In this document: positions 32,961 to 43,345 of the stretch, one piece after another | Layout: each line of letters begins with the position of its first letter | Numbering within the stretch: the stretch's first letter is position 1 | Assembly: GCA_930367215.1 (NCBI GenBank) | Contig: OV884060.1 | Location: 178,385,253 to 178,449,252 of the forward strand | Origin: Pollenia angustigena | Lineage: Eukaryota; Arthropoda; Insecta; Diptera; Polleniidae | DNA length: 64,000 bases | Reading direction: 5' to 3' | Notes under the pieces: generated by a model | Database searches by the model: none | Seen by the model: only the letters and a program-made list of their open reading frames with translations | What the model was told of the DNA's origin: nothing | Made by a program: the position numbers and the translations under genes

Positions 32961-33953
32961 TTCAGAAAGCTGACGGCATTTTTTTAAACTAAAACTTTTG
33001 TATCAGGGTTGATAAAGTTGGTACAATTGTACTTTTTTGGTACAATTCAAAACTAAAAAGTACGCAGGTACGCCTGTGACTTATTTGGTACTATTTCCCA
33101 ATTTTTCATACCTACATACATATTTACAATTGATATAAAATTGCAACTCGTATTTACTGTCCAATGAATATAAGCGGAGTTTAGTGTTTGGAGCTATTTG
33201 CTTTTTTATGAAATCTAAGGGAAGCTCTATTTTTTGTTGTTGGATTTAACAAAACAGCTATGATATTTTGCATTTGCTCTTTTGCAAGACCATTTGCACC
33301 AAACACTGAACTCCGTTATTGTGAATAGATTTTTGCACTTGTTCATTAAACGATTGCTTATGTCGCATTCTAAATTTAGTATCAGCGGCAGCATATAAGC
33401 GTGCATTTTCTGATGATATTGACAAGTTTTTAAAAGATATAAGAGACCAGTTCTGCAAGAGTTGTACAGAGTAGAAAAGACGACTTCCTCTCAATTCAAA
33501 TTTATTTTGGAACGAATTCATAATATTTTCAAATATTCGTCAACAAGAAGGGTGTCACGTCAAGAAGTAATTAACAGAATTTTGTAACAGTGGGAGCCCA
33601 CTCCATTATTATTTTACTCCGTATTATTTTGAAGGAGATTTTACAAGCGCTAAATAATATTTTATTAGATACGAACTTTCTACTCCTTTCCTGTTTCTGC
33701 AGAACATATTGAAAATTGTAAACTCAATAAATTTGGAAATGCAATCCGAAGATGCTCGTATGCACATTTTTTTAGAACGCTTTAAAATTATATTTTCGTT
33801 TAAAATTCGATATTGCATTTTGAGAAATATTCGTCAATTTTCCACAAAAAAGACGATAAATTCTAAAAAGTGCATGAAAACGCTCTCTGGCGGCAATCAA
33901 AAATATATGGATTGCTCGACCTTTAAAACCGCATGATACAGGTCTGGTTAGAC

Positions 33954-35790
33954 CAGAGTTCCCAGTTTTATTTTAGGCCGTATCCCCAATTTGCGATTTT
34001 TCATCCCCAAAATAGCCATTTTCTTATCCCCAAAAATCCCCACATTTTCTGAAAACAAAAAATTTGATGTCAATGGAAAAATATGCATGCATCGATTTAT
34101 TTAAATAAATCCATTTGTGTAATATTATTAAAACTAATGATATTTATTCTTTGAGTTCTACGTATCTACTGTGAGCGTCAAAATAAAGTGTACAGCTTGT
34201 TTTCCAATATAAAAGGAGTCATGTTAGTTATAAAAAGTTAAATTTCTACTTGCCAAATTTGATCAGACTTCAAGCTTGCTGTCATCTGTGAAAAATTCGT
34301 TGCTCCAAAAAGTGACAAAAGCAAGTTGGACAAAAAAAAACCTGATAAAAGGTAGAAATAAGAAATTCAACGGCAAAAATATACAGGGGTGTGCTGGAAA
34401 TCGCAAACGCAAAACGCTAGAATTTTAAAAGTCGTTTTTTAGTAAGATTTCTGTAATAAAAGAATTTTATGACAAATATTATTCAAACATTTTGCTATTA
34501 AACAGAATTTTATAACAAAAATGATAAAAAATTGATTAAAAGTGTATTATTAACAGCCTCCAAATTCTTGCGTTTTGCGTTTGCGATTTCCAGCACACCC
34601 CCCATAGTCTCTAAAGTGAAGCGTGATAGGGTAAGCTTTTGTAAAACGTCCTAAAACGGATTGATCAGCTTAATAAAAACTCGATATCAACTCAAGTAAA
34701 CATCTGGAAACATTTGGACAGACAAATTAAAAGAAAACCTTAGCAGCAAGCACTCTCTGAATAAAATTCTGCAGGAAGAATAGCCAAAATTGTCTACTTA
34801 GCTAACTTTAAAATGGGTGGAATTGATGCCAAAGAGACTAGAAGCCGTCCTTAAAGCAAAAAGAAATCAATTAAAGTATTAGCCATTCTACTTTTCTTAG
34901 TATTTTAAAACTTTACACTTTTTTTTGACGCGTTTAAGACGGAGTAAATTGGATTTTTTATTGTACTGTTTTTGTAGTTTTTGAAGTATTTAAAATTTTT
35001 AATTTTAAATTGTAATAACATTGTCCAAAGTTTTGTAAGTGATAATAAACTTCTAAAAATTTTAATTCTTTTTTGCTAAAATAACACTTTTTATATTGGA
35101 AAACCAGTTGTACACTTTATTTTGACGCTGACAGTATGTATACATGTACAGTATGTAACAAGGGTTACGTAAAAACGCAAAAGAAAAGAATTATGCGTCA
35201 ATACATATTTATCATTTTCAAAACTAGGGAACTATAATCTTCTAATTCATAAGCCAATGCAATTTTGTTTTAAATGTTTGTTTAAAAAGTGCATTTGAGA
35301 TTATTGAATAAATTTGTCACAGCAAGCTTCACTATTTTAAAGTGTGTATTTATTCTAAGAAGAGCTCCTAATAATTCATATTGCATTCTGTTGCAAATAT
35401 TGATTTTGGTTGTATTCACTACAGAAAAAAGCTAGTTCAACAGAAGTAACGTTAGTTGGGACAAAAAGCATATTTAAAACTATTTCAACAAGTTTTAAAC
35501 CACAAAAAAGTCCAAAATTTGTACCCACATCTCAACCAAACTTATTTATTAATTTATTTAATATAAGTAATATACAAAAGCCTATTAAGGACAATAAAAA
35601 TATATTACAAAAGCAAAATCCTGAATATTGTTAATGGATACAATAAATAATCAAAAATTTATTTATTCAAGTATATACACCTAATTATAAAAATACAAAA
35701 AATAAAAATTGGTCTTGCCATAAATTATCCCCAAAAATCCCCAGCGAAAAAAGAGCTTTGCCCCAAAAAATCCCCTGGGGATTTTCACTG
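33954..35790. mobile_element. hAT element, 1.8 kb, TSD GGTTAGAC
   Basis: Ends are CAGAGTTCCCAG and the inverted CAGTGAAAATCCCCAG. The exact duplication GGTTAGAC lies at 33946-33953 and 35791-35798. Subterminal blocks repeat 'atccccaaaa'. It is interrupted by a Tc1 relic at 34169-35134. The ORF at 35410-35634 inside it has no recognised domain. Confidence 0.85.
34169..35134 (+). pseudogene. Tc1 element with transposase C-terminus
   Basis: Inverted ends CTGTGAGCGTCAAAATAAAG and the inverted CTGTCAGCGTCAAAATAAAG are flanked by TA. Near 34808-34880 the plus strand reads ELMPKRLEAVLKAKRNQLKY before TAG, the typical C-terminus of Tc1 transposases. Upstream (WKHLDRQIKRK, then AGRIAKIVYLANF) similarity continues with stops and frame changes. 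The N-terminal two-thirds, including the catalytic core, is absent, so it is a deleted, dead copy. It is nested in the hAT at 33954. Confidence 0.8.
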
Positions 35791-36149
35791 GGTTAGACCA
35801 ACTACAATTTGTTTGTCTCTATTCTTGAATATTTTGGAAAACTAACTATTTTGAAAAATTCGGTGCTCAAAATAAATTTTTGACCTATGGTTTCTTTGGC
35901 AAAGTTTCTTGGAATGACTTATAGAACAAGAATCGCGATGTGCTTTTGACCACTGTTGCCAACTTTTTTTGAACATTTCCCGCCAAATCGGACGTCAAAA
36001 CCGCTAGAAACCGCTAAATATTTAATTTAGCGGGATTTTTTTTTAAAATACCGCCAAAACCTAAACATTTTTAAAAGTTTCATATAAATCTAGATATACG
36101 CTGCTTTTTCAAAGGTATACGACTCTCAAATTAAGTTACATACTAAGGT

Positions 36150-37085
36150 TTCGAACTACCCTAATTATTTTATTCATCTGTGCGAATCTTTGATACCCTC
36201 CAACTACAGTTAGAATATTTCCGAAGTGGTCTTTATATGGGTCATATGGTAAATTATGGGCCGATCTTTACAAAATTTTAACAAGTAATTTATATTCTTA
36301 TAAAACTTTGACTGACCAAATGTTTTTGTAATAGAACACAGATTGAACACTTTACGGTTCTACGCGTTCTAAAGCTTTTTCCGAGAGCATGCTTTATATG
36401 GGGCCTATGGTAAGTTATGGATTGATCTGCACGATAGTTGACAGTGTAATTTCTAGTCGTTTTGTATGACTAGAAACCAAAACTTATAAAAATAGCATTA
36501 TTTGTTAGGGCTAAAGACGTACTGTTTTTCAATAGTAGGTTTTATATGGGGCCTATGGTAAAATATGGACTGATAATCACGAAAATTGACAGTGTGATTT
36601 CTAGTCATATAAAACTGTGGCGGACCAAATGTATTACAATATTTTTTAGGCATACTATACAAGGCCTATCTTTTATTATGGACCGATTTAACAGTATAAT
36701 TTTTAGTCATATAGAACGAATCTGTGCATAATCTTATATCAATATGTGCATTCCGCCACTAGTTATGCTAGTTTTTGTACCAAATGACAAATTTTTTAGG
36801 GTGGTTGTTCCACATTTTAATTTATAATTCTATTCCTACTGAACTGATTGTGCTGGACTTCCATCCCAAACTTCTTAGGTGAATTCTAAACAATTTGATG
36901 CCAATATTTATATTTCCTTTTGAGTCGTTTGAAAGCGACAATAGAGGGATAGACAGATAGTCATGGCTTAATCGACTTAGAATTACTCAAGGACCCAGAA
37001 TAAATGTACTTTATGGGGTCTTAGATGAATATTAAAACAGTTTCACCCGGAATGACAAACTTAGTACGTAAGTACGTAAACGCCA
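36150..37085 (+). repeat. Dispersed repeat family B, long copy
   Basis: It opens tgtgcgaatctttgataccctcc. It contains at least four tandem-like blocks of the form tatggggcctatggtaaa-tatgga, then acgaaa-ttgacagtgt. It ends with tcgacttagaattactcaag, then tttatggggtctt and the cggaatgac phrase. The same order is seen at 55490-56265. Confidence 0.75.
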
Positions 37086-37545
37086 AAAAAATTTATAACA
37101 TTTACGCTATTTTTAGTAATTATTTGCCGTTTTAAGCAATTAGATAAAATTAGTTACATGAAAGTAAGTGAATTATGTATATTGCTTAAGTTTTATCGCG
37201 ACAGTTTTGATCACCCTCTTACCTTTTGTTCCAAAATTTTAAGCAAGCTTAAAGTTGTTAATTGTTACATACAGCCCTAACAAAATACTAACTGAAAATC
37301 GAAAAAAAATGCCATACAATCTTCATTTCACTAAAACTTGTTGTTTGAAAATCTCTAGATTTCCCGCTTACCGCTAAAACGTATTTTTAAAAATAAAACA
37401 AAAAAATTAAAAAAAAAAATGATTTAGTACAATTGGGGCTGAAAAAGTACGATTTTAAAAGTTCGTTGGTACGATATTGGTTTTCCCATTTATCATCCCT
37501 GTTTTGTATATAAAACTGACAAACATTACACCTAAAAATTTCTTA

Positions 37546-37758
37546 TGGTGTTTTCTTTTCTACAAAAAATGTGACATTTTATTTAAAAAAAATGCAAATT
37601 GGAGTCTGTTTCTTAAAAATTTTGCTCCCGAAAAGGGTGGCTTGTTTTATTCAAAAAAAAACTCAACCTTTTTTGGAAGCAACATTTTTATGAAACAGAC
37701 AACAAATTGCATTTTTTTAAATAAAATGTCACACTTTTTTGTAGAAAAGAAAACACCA
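37546..37758. mobile_element. Foldback MITE, 213 bp, TTA duplication
   Basis: It is nearly a perfect palindrome with arms of about 100 bp, starting TGGTGTTTTCTTTTCTACAA. TTA flanks it at 37543-37545 and 37759-37761. A degraded relative is at 8800-8920. The ORF across it (37477-37764) is a consequence of the repeat. Confidence 0.8.
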
Positions 37759-38656
37759 TTATAAATGTTGTTGTTGAACTTTTGTTACACTCTAACAAAC
37801 TTCCCTGTAGGAAGTCAAACACATTTTTAAGTAACTTCAATCTGGTTTTTTTATAACCACATCTAGTTGATTAAGTGACTTTTTTCCTTGTCGACGACTC
37901 ATTATTTTAACATAGGCATGTCATAGGCTGTAGTCAATTGGTTATCTCTGCATGACTTTTAAATTGACTACTAATTAGTTGTTTTTTAACCAATTTGTAT
38001 TTAATTAATAGTATAGTCGGTTTATAATAAATTATTTAAATTTAAAATAATTTTTGTCAAAAAATAAACATACATATGTACGTATAAACACACATACATA
38101 TCGTTAACTTAATACGACAGGCCCTAACTCATAATTTTTCGAAATCGATATTTTTACATATTTCGATAGACCATTACTAGATACACATTCTCGAAAAAAA
38201 ATCAGATGAATTCGGAAAAAAATACCGAAGTTATAGCCTAAAAACGAAAAGCCCTAACTCATCTCTTACAATTTTCTAAAGAAAAAAGCCCTAACTCATT
38301 TTTGCTGAGGAAACAGCAACAAAGCATCAATTTTTATAATCTCTGTTGTTGTTTAGTGTTTGCTTTGCGCGATGTGCTGCTTTTATTTTATTTATTACCT
38401 TTGATTCTGCATAGAGCATTAAATGGCAGTCAGCTGTTTTAGTGCTCCCACCTGTTATATACGCCTTGGCATTTATGTGTGGTAGTGAGTTTTAAAATGC
38501 CGTTATAAATTTACCCCCGCTTTTGTCTTTTTTGTCTCTTATCAACCCCTTTGCTGTTTGACAGTTTGTATCACATAACAACAATAAAAAGCCCTGTTGT
38601 TTGTTTTATTGTACAATTGTTGTAATCTCGCGGCTACCTGCTATAAATATACCTTG

Positions 38657-38770
38657 CCCGTATTCATAAAAAATATTTTTGATTTATGAAAGGTTTATTG
38701 AACAAGTTTTCATAGGAAATTTGTTCAATAAACCTTTTGTAAATCACAAATATTTTCTATGAATATGGGG
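38657..38770. repeat. Hairpin-forming MITE or palindrome, 114 bp
   Basis: The arms CCCGTATTCATAAAAAATAT and, inverted, CCCATATTCATAGAAAATAT continue inward through aaaggtttattgaacaa. Almost the whole length is self-complementary. It lies directly upstream of the ORF in the TTAA element. Confidence 0.65.
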
Positions 38771-38831
38771 GTTAAACTCTAAATTTTAGAGTAAAAGTGT
38801 GCAAAATAAAAAATATTAAAAGCTGAAAAAC

Positions 38832-39179
38832 TATGGATTTTGTGAAAGAAATACTGATAGAAGAATTATTCCGAAGCAATTGGAATGGAAGCAAAACATT
38901 AATCAAATGAAACGAATGAAAGGTGAAGAATATTCTGGATTATCAGACAATAGTGTTAGCCTAAGGCCCCCAAGACAACAAGGTGAGGCCTGCAAATCAA
39001 ACTATTGCAAAAAAAGTGCACTAAGACATTGTTCTGAGTTCAGTGAGCCAACGCGAAAAGAAATATTTACTATGTTTTGGGAAATCTCCAAGAAAAAGTG
39101 GGATCACTTGCAAGATTTAAAGAAGTTGCTGCCCAAAGACTGCCATCACTTTTATGAAAATTTACCATATAAAAACTAA
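38832..39179 (+). CDS. Cys-rich protein of TTAA element (partial)
   Basis: The frame is open from at least 38832 to the stop at 39177-39179, about 115 codons. It has a basic RMKGEEYSG stretch, then GEACKSNYCKKSALRHCSEF (C-x4-C-x7-C spacing), then RKEIFTMFWEISKKKWDHL. Such a KGE-Y / Cys / RxxIFxxFW pattern is familiar from the N-terminal exon of uncharacterised insect proteins linked to DNA transposons. I cannot name the family with certainty. No catalytic domain follows, so it is probably the first exon of a transposase gene whose remainder was deleted. An ATG at 38833 is in a different frame, so the true start is unknown. Confidence 0.5.
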   Translation, partial: YGFCERNTDRRIIPKQLEWKQNINQMKRMKGEEYSGLSDNSVSLRPPRQQGEACKSNYCKKSALRHCSEFSEPTRKEIFTMFWEISKKKWDHLQDLKKLLPKDCHHFYENLPYKN

Positions 39180-39530
39180 TATATTATGAAGATTTTATTA
39201 CTTTTCAATGTAATATGATTATAATTTTTTTAACTTCCTTGTTTCTTTGTCTAGAACATGAATTTCTTTTAAATTACTTTTTGTTCTCGTTAAAAAAAAA
39301 GCCCCAACTCATTTTTTTTCAGAAAATACAACAACAAAAAGCCCTTACTCATATTAACAAATAAAAATTAAAAAAAATTAATAAAACTAATATAACACTA
39401 AATTTGTAAAGTGTTTTTAATAAAAATTGCGTTTAAACAAATTTTGTATCAATATTGCATCTTTTTTATTTAGTTTTTTCCTTCTCCTGTAAACTATGAA
39501 AAACATGAGTTAGGGCCTTTTCGTATTAAG

Positions 39531-40391
39531 TTAACGATATGTATGTATATCTATATATATTTTTATATACCTATAAATAATTATTTAAGAAAATTTTGCA
39601 TCAAATTGCTTTAAATGATGATGTATAAGTGCTGAAATAAATACGCTATATATTTGCTGTACATAAACATATTTGTATTGCTTTAATTTTTAATTATTTT
39701 AATATGTTTGTATATTCACATACATACATATTTTTTTTTCATTTGACTTCATGGCATACTTTTCCCAACCAGCAAAATAATCCGACGTCGTTCAGATATC
39801 TGAGGGAAACGTCGGCAAAAAAGTCGGAATCGTATACGAATTCTGTCAGATTTCTGACCCAAAAACGTATTTAGTGGTTGACACGAATTCTGACAGACAT
39901 GTCGTGGGAAATGTTGGTTTTTTGTCGGCATTTCTGATAGATATCTAAAAGAAACCTAATGAAAAAGGCATGAGAAGTTCTGATGTTAGCCGAGAATTTT
40001 TTGCTTTCGAACTGATAGCTGAAAGAAATAATTTTAATTTTGCTTTTATTTGTGTTTTACGTGTGCCTCTATGCAATATGTTTGGTTGATATCTGCATGA
40101 GATTTAAACCAATTTGTAGTCATTTGAAATATAGTTAACTTATAGTTAGTGTTTTTTGCAACTGACTATTTTATTTACTACAGGGTTATTTTTCATTTGC
40201 ACAAGTGTTGAAACTTTAAATTTTTTTCTATTTGAAAAATTATATTAATTTTTAACGATTGTACCGGTATAATACAGGTATTAAGGTAACCGCTATACGT
40301 ATACTGGTATTTTATGCAAAAAACTAATTTCGGTTACAATATCGGTATTCAATTTAAACGGAATTGATATCGGTATCGGTTGCCAACATTG
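39531..40391. other. Right part of the 9-kb hAT nest, mostly unassigned
   Basis: 39770-39950 has short self-complementary 'tctga/tcaga' blocks and an open minus frame without motif. 40255-40391 holds the 'cggtat' subterminal repeats of the outer hAT. Confidence 0.4.
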
Positions 40392-40423
40392 GTACTTAGG
40401 TATAAAAAGTATTTCTATCAGCC

Positions 40424-40606
40424 ATGTCCCAGAGTACATTTCCGTTCGGAATCAAAGAAAACATATTTGTTTATTGATAGAAAAGGTATTTTGATAGTTT
40501 TTTTTTGCTTTTCAGAAACTCCCATTCCGTTCATGAAAATGGTTTAGTCCCGAAAAATTTTTTCGTCATTTTCTGAAGCACTAAAATACGGAATGGCTGT
40601 ATAATA
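40424..40606. mobile_element. MITE, truncated copy of 23156-23386
   Basis: It matches the reverse complement of the other copy over most of its length (acatatttgttt, then ttttcgtcattttctgaagc) but lacks the last roughly 35 bp of one inverted end. Confidence 0.7.
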
Positions 40607-41414
40607 CAACCAGCGTTGCCGGTGAAAATTTTTAAAAAAAGACTCACAAAATGTTTATTTTATACAGAGCAACAAAACTTCCCTGAGTAATTTCGTTGCT
40701 TACTTGCAATTATAAATATGAAAACTAAAAAATATTTTCCATTCAAGATTTTTCAGTTTTTTTTTGCTGTTGAGCTGTCATATTTTTTTCAAAAAATTTC
40801 GGTTTATGGATAAAAACTTCTCTCAAATAAATGATAAAATCTTTTTTAGTTTTTGTAATTCATTTTTACTAAAGCAAAAAAAAATAAATGTTTCTATAGC
40901 TAAGATCCCACTGTCGGCGCAATGTACCAACTTTTGTCTTTTTTCATGTGCCGATAGTGTGAACGGTCAAAATTTTTTAATATGCGACAATCTGTGCCGA
41001 AATTGTGCTGACTGTGGACAATCAAAATGAACCTTAATGCGCCGATAATGTGAACACTCTTTTGCAGAATCTGGAGCAATCAAATTGTTTAATATGTACC
41101 GATTTTTATCGGCCACTTGTGTGCCGATCACAGTCGCCAATCAGCGCCGATACAAAGGATGGCAAAACGAAATTTTTAAATTGCACCAACTGGATACGTA
41201 AAGTTTACTTTTTTGAGCTTAATTGTACCAAAACTACATTTGTTTTATCTATTATTTATGTATTAAAACGTTAAATAGTACATTTGTACTGTTAAATGAA
41301 AGAAAACAATTCGCTTTAACCCAAACATTGCAGTTCTATCGATGTTGCCATCCCTGGTTTGTAAACATCAGTTTACAAAACAACAATTACAAAAAAAAAA
41401 AACAAGTGCAGTAA

Positions 41415-41679
41415 GTGCTGGTTCACACAGGTCAAGTTTACTTGAACAGTTTTATTTAAATTTTCTTTTGAACTTGCGTTCACGTTCATGCACAAAATTA
41501 ATTTTTGTTTTCTTTTCCTTCAACTTTGTAGCTTTTTATTATATTACGGATGAAAAAAGAAAAGAAAAATACAAAACTGACTGGTACGGTCAAGTATGTA
41601 CCCCTTTCCATTCTCTTTACCCCTCTCTCCTAAAAGCTCGAGACTTGAAGAGTCAAACTTGACCTGTGTGAACCAGCAC
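41415..41679. mobile_element. MITE, 265 bp, TAA duplication
   Basis: Perfect inverted ends begin GTGCTGGTTCACACAGGTCA (about 23 bp), with TAA at 41412-41414 and 41680-41682. The plus-strand ORF at 41342-41662 lies mostly in it and is spurious. Confidence 0.8.
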
Positions 41680-41739
41680 TAAGTTTGAATAAAATTTAAT
41701 AAATTTTTTATTTTATCTATGTCGTAGATTATTTTTTTA

Positions 41740-42465
41740 TCGCTAGAGGGCGCAAAATATGGCATAAGCTCCCCCTCCCTATATCACATTAGCTAAACAG
41801 CCTGTTTTCTTAAAATTTGGCATGCACGCACTGTAACATTTTAAAGAAAATAGGGAATAGGGCAAGAGGAGTAAAAGCTCCCCCTCCCTTTATATGCTTA
41901 ACAAATCGACCGATTTTCTTAAAATTTTGCAGGAAAATAGTGTAACATCTGGAAAGAACTAAAGCCTAAAATTTTTATTATTTATGGCGTGAAATAGGGC
42001 AATAGAGGTAAAAGCTCCCCCTCCAATATCTTTTAAACTTATCAACCGGGTTTCTTAAAATTTGGCATGCAGACACTGTAACATGTGAAAGGAAATAGGG
42101 AATAGGATGTGAAATAGGGCAAGAAGAGTAAGAGCTTCCCCTCCCAATATCTTTTTGAAATTTCGCAGGCAAATAGTGTTACAGCTGGGAAGTACTATAG
42201 GCTATAGTTTTTATTATTTAGGGGGTGAAGCAGGAGCGGTAAAAGCTCCCTTCCCTGTATCTTCTTAACTAGTCAACCGGTTTTCTAAAAATTTGGTATG
42301 CAGACACTGTATTCTTAACTAAACAACTGTTTTTCTTGAAATTTGGCGGGCAAATAGTGTAACATCTGGAAAGACCTAAAGCCTATAATTTTTATTATCT
42401 TCTTAACTAATCAACCGTTTTTCTTAAAATTTGGCATGCAAAACAACGTTTGCCGGGCCAGCTAG
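41740..42465 (+). mobile_element. Helitron-like element with internal tandem repeats
   Basis: It ends aacgtttgccgggccagCTAG, a typical insect Helitron 3' terminus. The interior has about five copies of a roughly 120-bp unit containing agctccccctcc, then cttaaaatttggcatgcag-ca. The 5' boundary is approximate. No protein is encoded. Confidence 0.55.
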
Positions 42466-43072
42466 TATTAATATATTATTTCAAATTGTTAGGAAACATA
42501 ATGGAATATTCAGACGGAGAATTTTTAAAGTAAAATTATGTCTGCTAACAAACAAATAAACCAAAGCATATGATTAAATTGGCCCAAATAACACGATCGT
42601 GTGACCGCATTGTACCGATTATTGTCGCAATTGAGTTTTGGCCGATATGAACCGAAAAAAATTATCACAATGTGCGACGATAATGGGACCACCCAAGAAT
42701 AAATTGTGCAATGTTTTTTAATATGCGCCGATACAGCACAATAAAAACCGTCACAGATTGTGCTATTTGAGCCGATAGTGGGATCTTAGCTTATTACATA
42801 TTTTATATTCTAGCTTAAACCAGTGTGCTTTGCTTTCCTCATTAAAATAAAATAAGTAAATTTTCTTTAAAAACAGATCTCATGCATTGTTAACGAAGCT
42901 TTTTGAACCAAGTTTGAATTACCATTCTCCTGTTCAACAATTCACGTGAAATACATATGAAAAAAACTCTGGTGATTTTGTGAAAAAGTTCCGAAATGTT
43001 TACAACTGCGAAATAATGTAAGCTGCACTTATTTCACGTGGAATTTAAAGCAAAAGCAAAAAAGTATGAACT

Positions 43073-43283
43073 CAAGGCGAATTCATGTAAACGGTGGTGT
43101 CGATACTACAACAAGTAACAGTTATTACTAACAACACCAAAAACACAACAATGTATTTTGTTGTTGCTTTCGTTGGCCGATATGACAAAAACACAAGTAA
43201 CTTTTGTCATTCCTCTCTCTAATTTAAAAAAAAAAGTAGCACAGCTGTGCTTTCAACGCCACCTGAAAAATGAATTCGCCTTG
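43073..43283. mobile_element. hAT-like MITE, 211 bp
   Basis: Ends are CAAGGCGAATTCAT and the exact inverted copy. The flanks tatgaact and cttgaact agree at 6 of 8 positions. It is the same end family as 50742-50955 and 51062-51382. Confidence 0.75.
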
Positions 43284-43345
43284 CTTGAACTGATTATAAA
43301 ATAAAAAATTAAACTAACACAACCGCTAACAGTTTTTTATACATA

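Larger units (their letters stand above)
33004..37501. mobile_element. hAT element, 4.5 kb with nests, TSD TTTTGTAT
   Basis: Ends CAGGGTTGATAAAGTTGGTA and the inverted CAGGGATGATAAATGGGAAA lie in an exact duplication, TTTTGTAT (32996-33003, 37502-37509). It contains the hAT at 33954-35790, a repeat B copy, and short ORFs at 33258-33521 (minus) and 33709-33936 (plus) without recognised domains. A related fragment lies in the gene A intron at about 16315. Confidence 0.85.
38108..39530 (+). mobile_element. TTAA-flanked transposon, 1.4 kb
   Basis: Inverted ends CTTAATACGACAGGCCCTAA and the inverted copy (lacking one base) are flanked by TTAA (38104-38107, 39531-39534). The motif agccctaactcat or a close variant recurs at least five times subterminally. 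It carries one ORF (38832-39179) and an internal hairpin at 38657-38770. TTAA duplication is known for piggyBac and Kolobok; which applies here is not settled. The flanking host DNA is itself palindromic (catacatatcg and its complement). Confidence 0.7.
31324..40391. mobile_element. Candidate hAT element carrying a 9-kb nest
   Basis: Left end CAAAGTTGTATACCGA and inverted right end CAATGTTGGCAACCGA continue with related 'cggtat' blocks on both sides. The flanks gtatgtag and gtacttag agree at 6 of 8 positions. Between them are the elements at 31547, 33004, 37546 and 38108, so the original unit may be about 1-2 kb. This is a weaker call than those with exact duplications. Confidence 0.5.
40899..42790. 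mobile_element. Inverted-end element, 1.9 kb, with nests
   Basis: Ends are GCTAAGATCCCACTGTCGGC and the inverted GCTAAGATCCCACTATCGGC. Subterminal 'gccgata' and 'tgtgc' blocks repeat on both sides. It contains a MITE at 41415-41679 and a Helitron-like element at 41740-42465. No clear duplication and no transposase were found. Confidence 0.7.

Noticed and set aside
37477..37764. 95-codon ORF
   Set aside because: It spans a palindromic foldback MITE; the protein simply mirrors the inverted repeat.
41342..41662. 106-codon plus-strand ORF
   Set aside because: It lies mostly inside a 265-bp inverted-repeat MITE with a TAA duplication; there is no protein motif.
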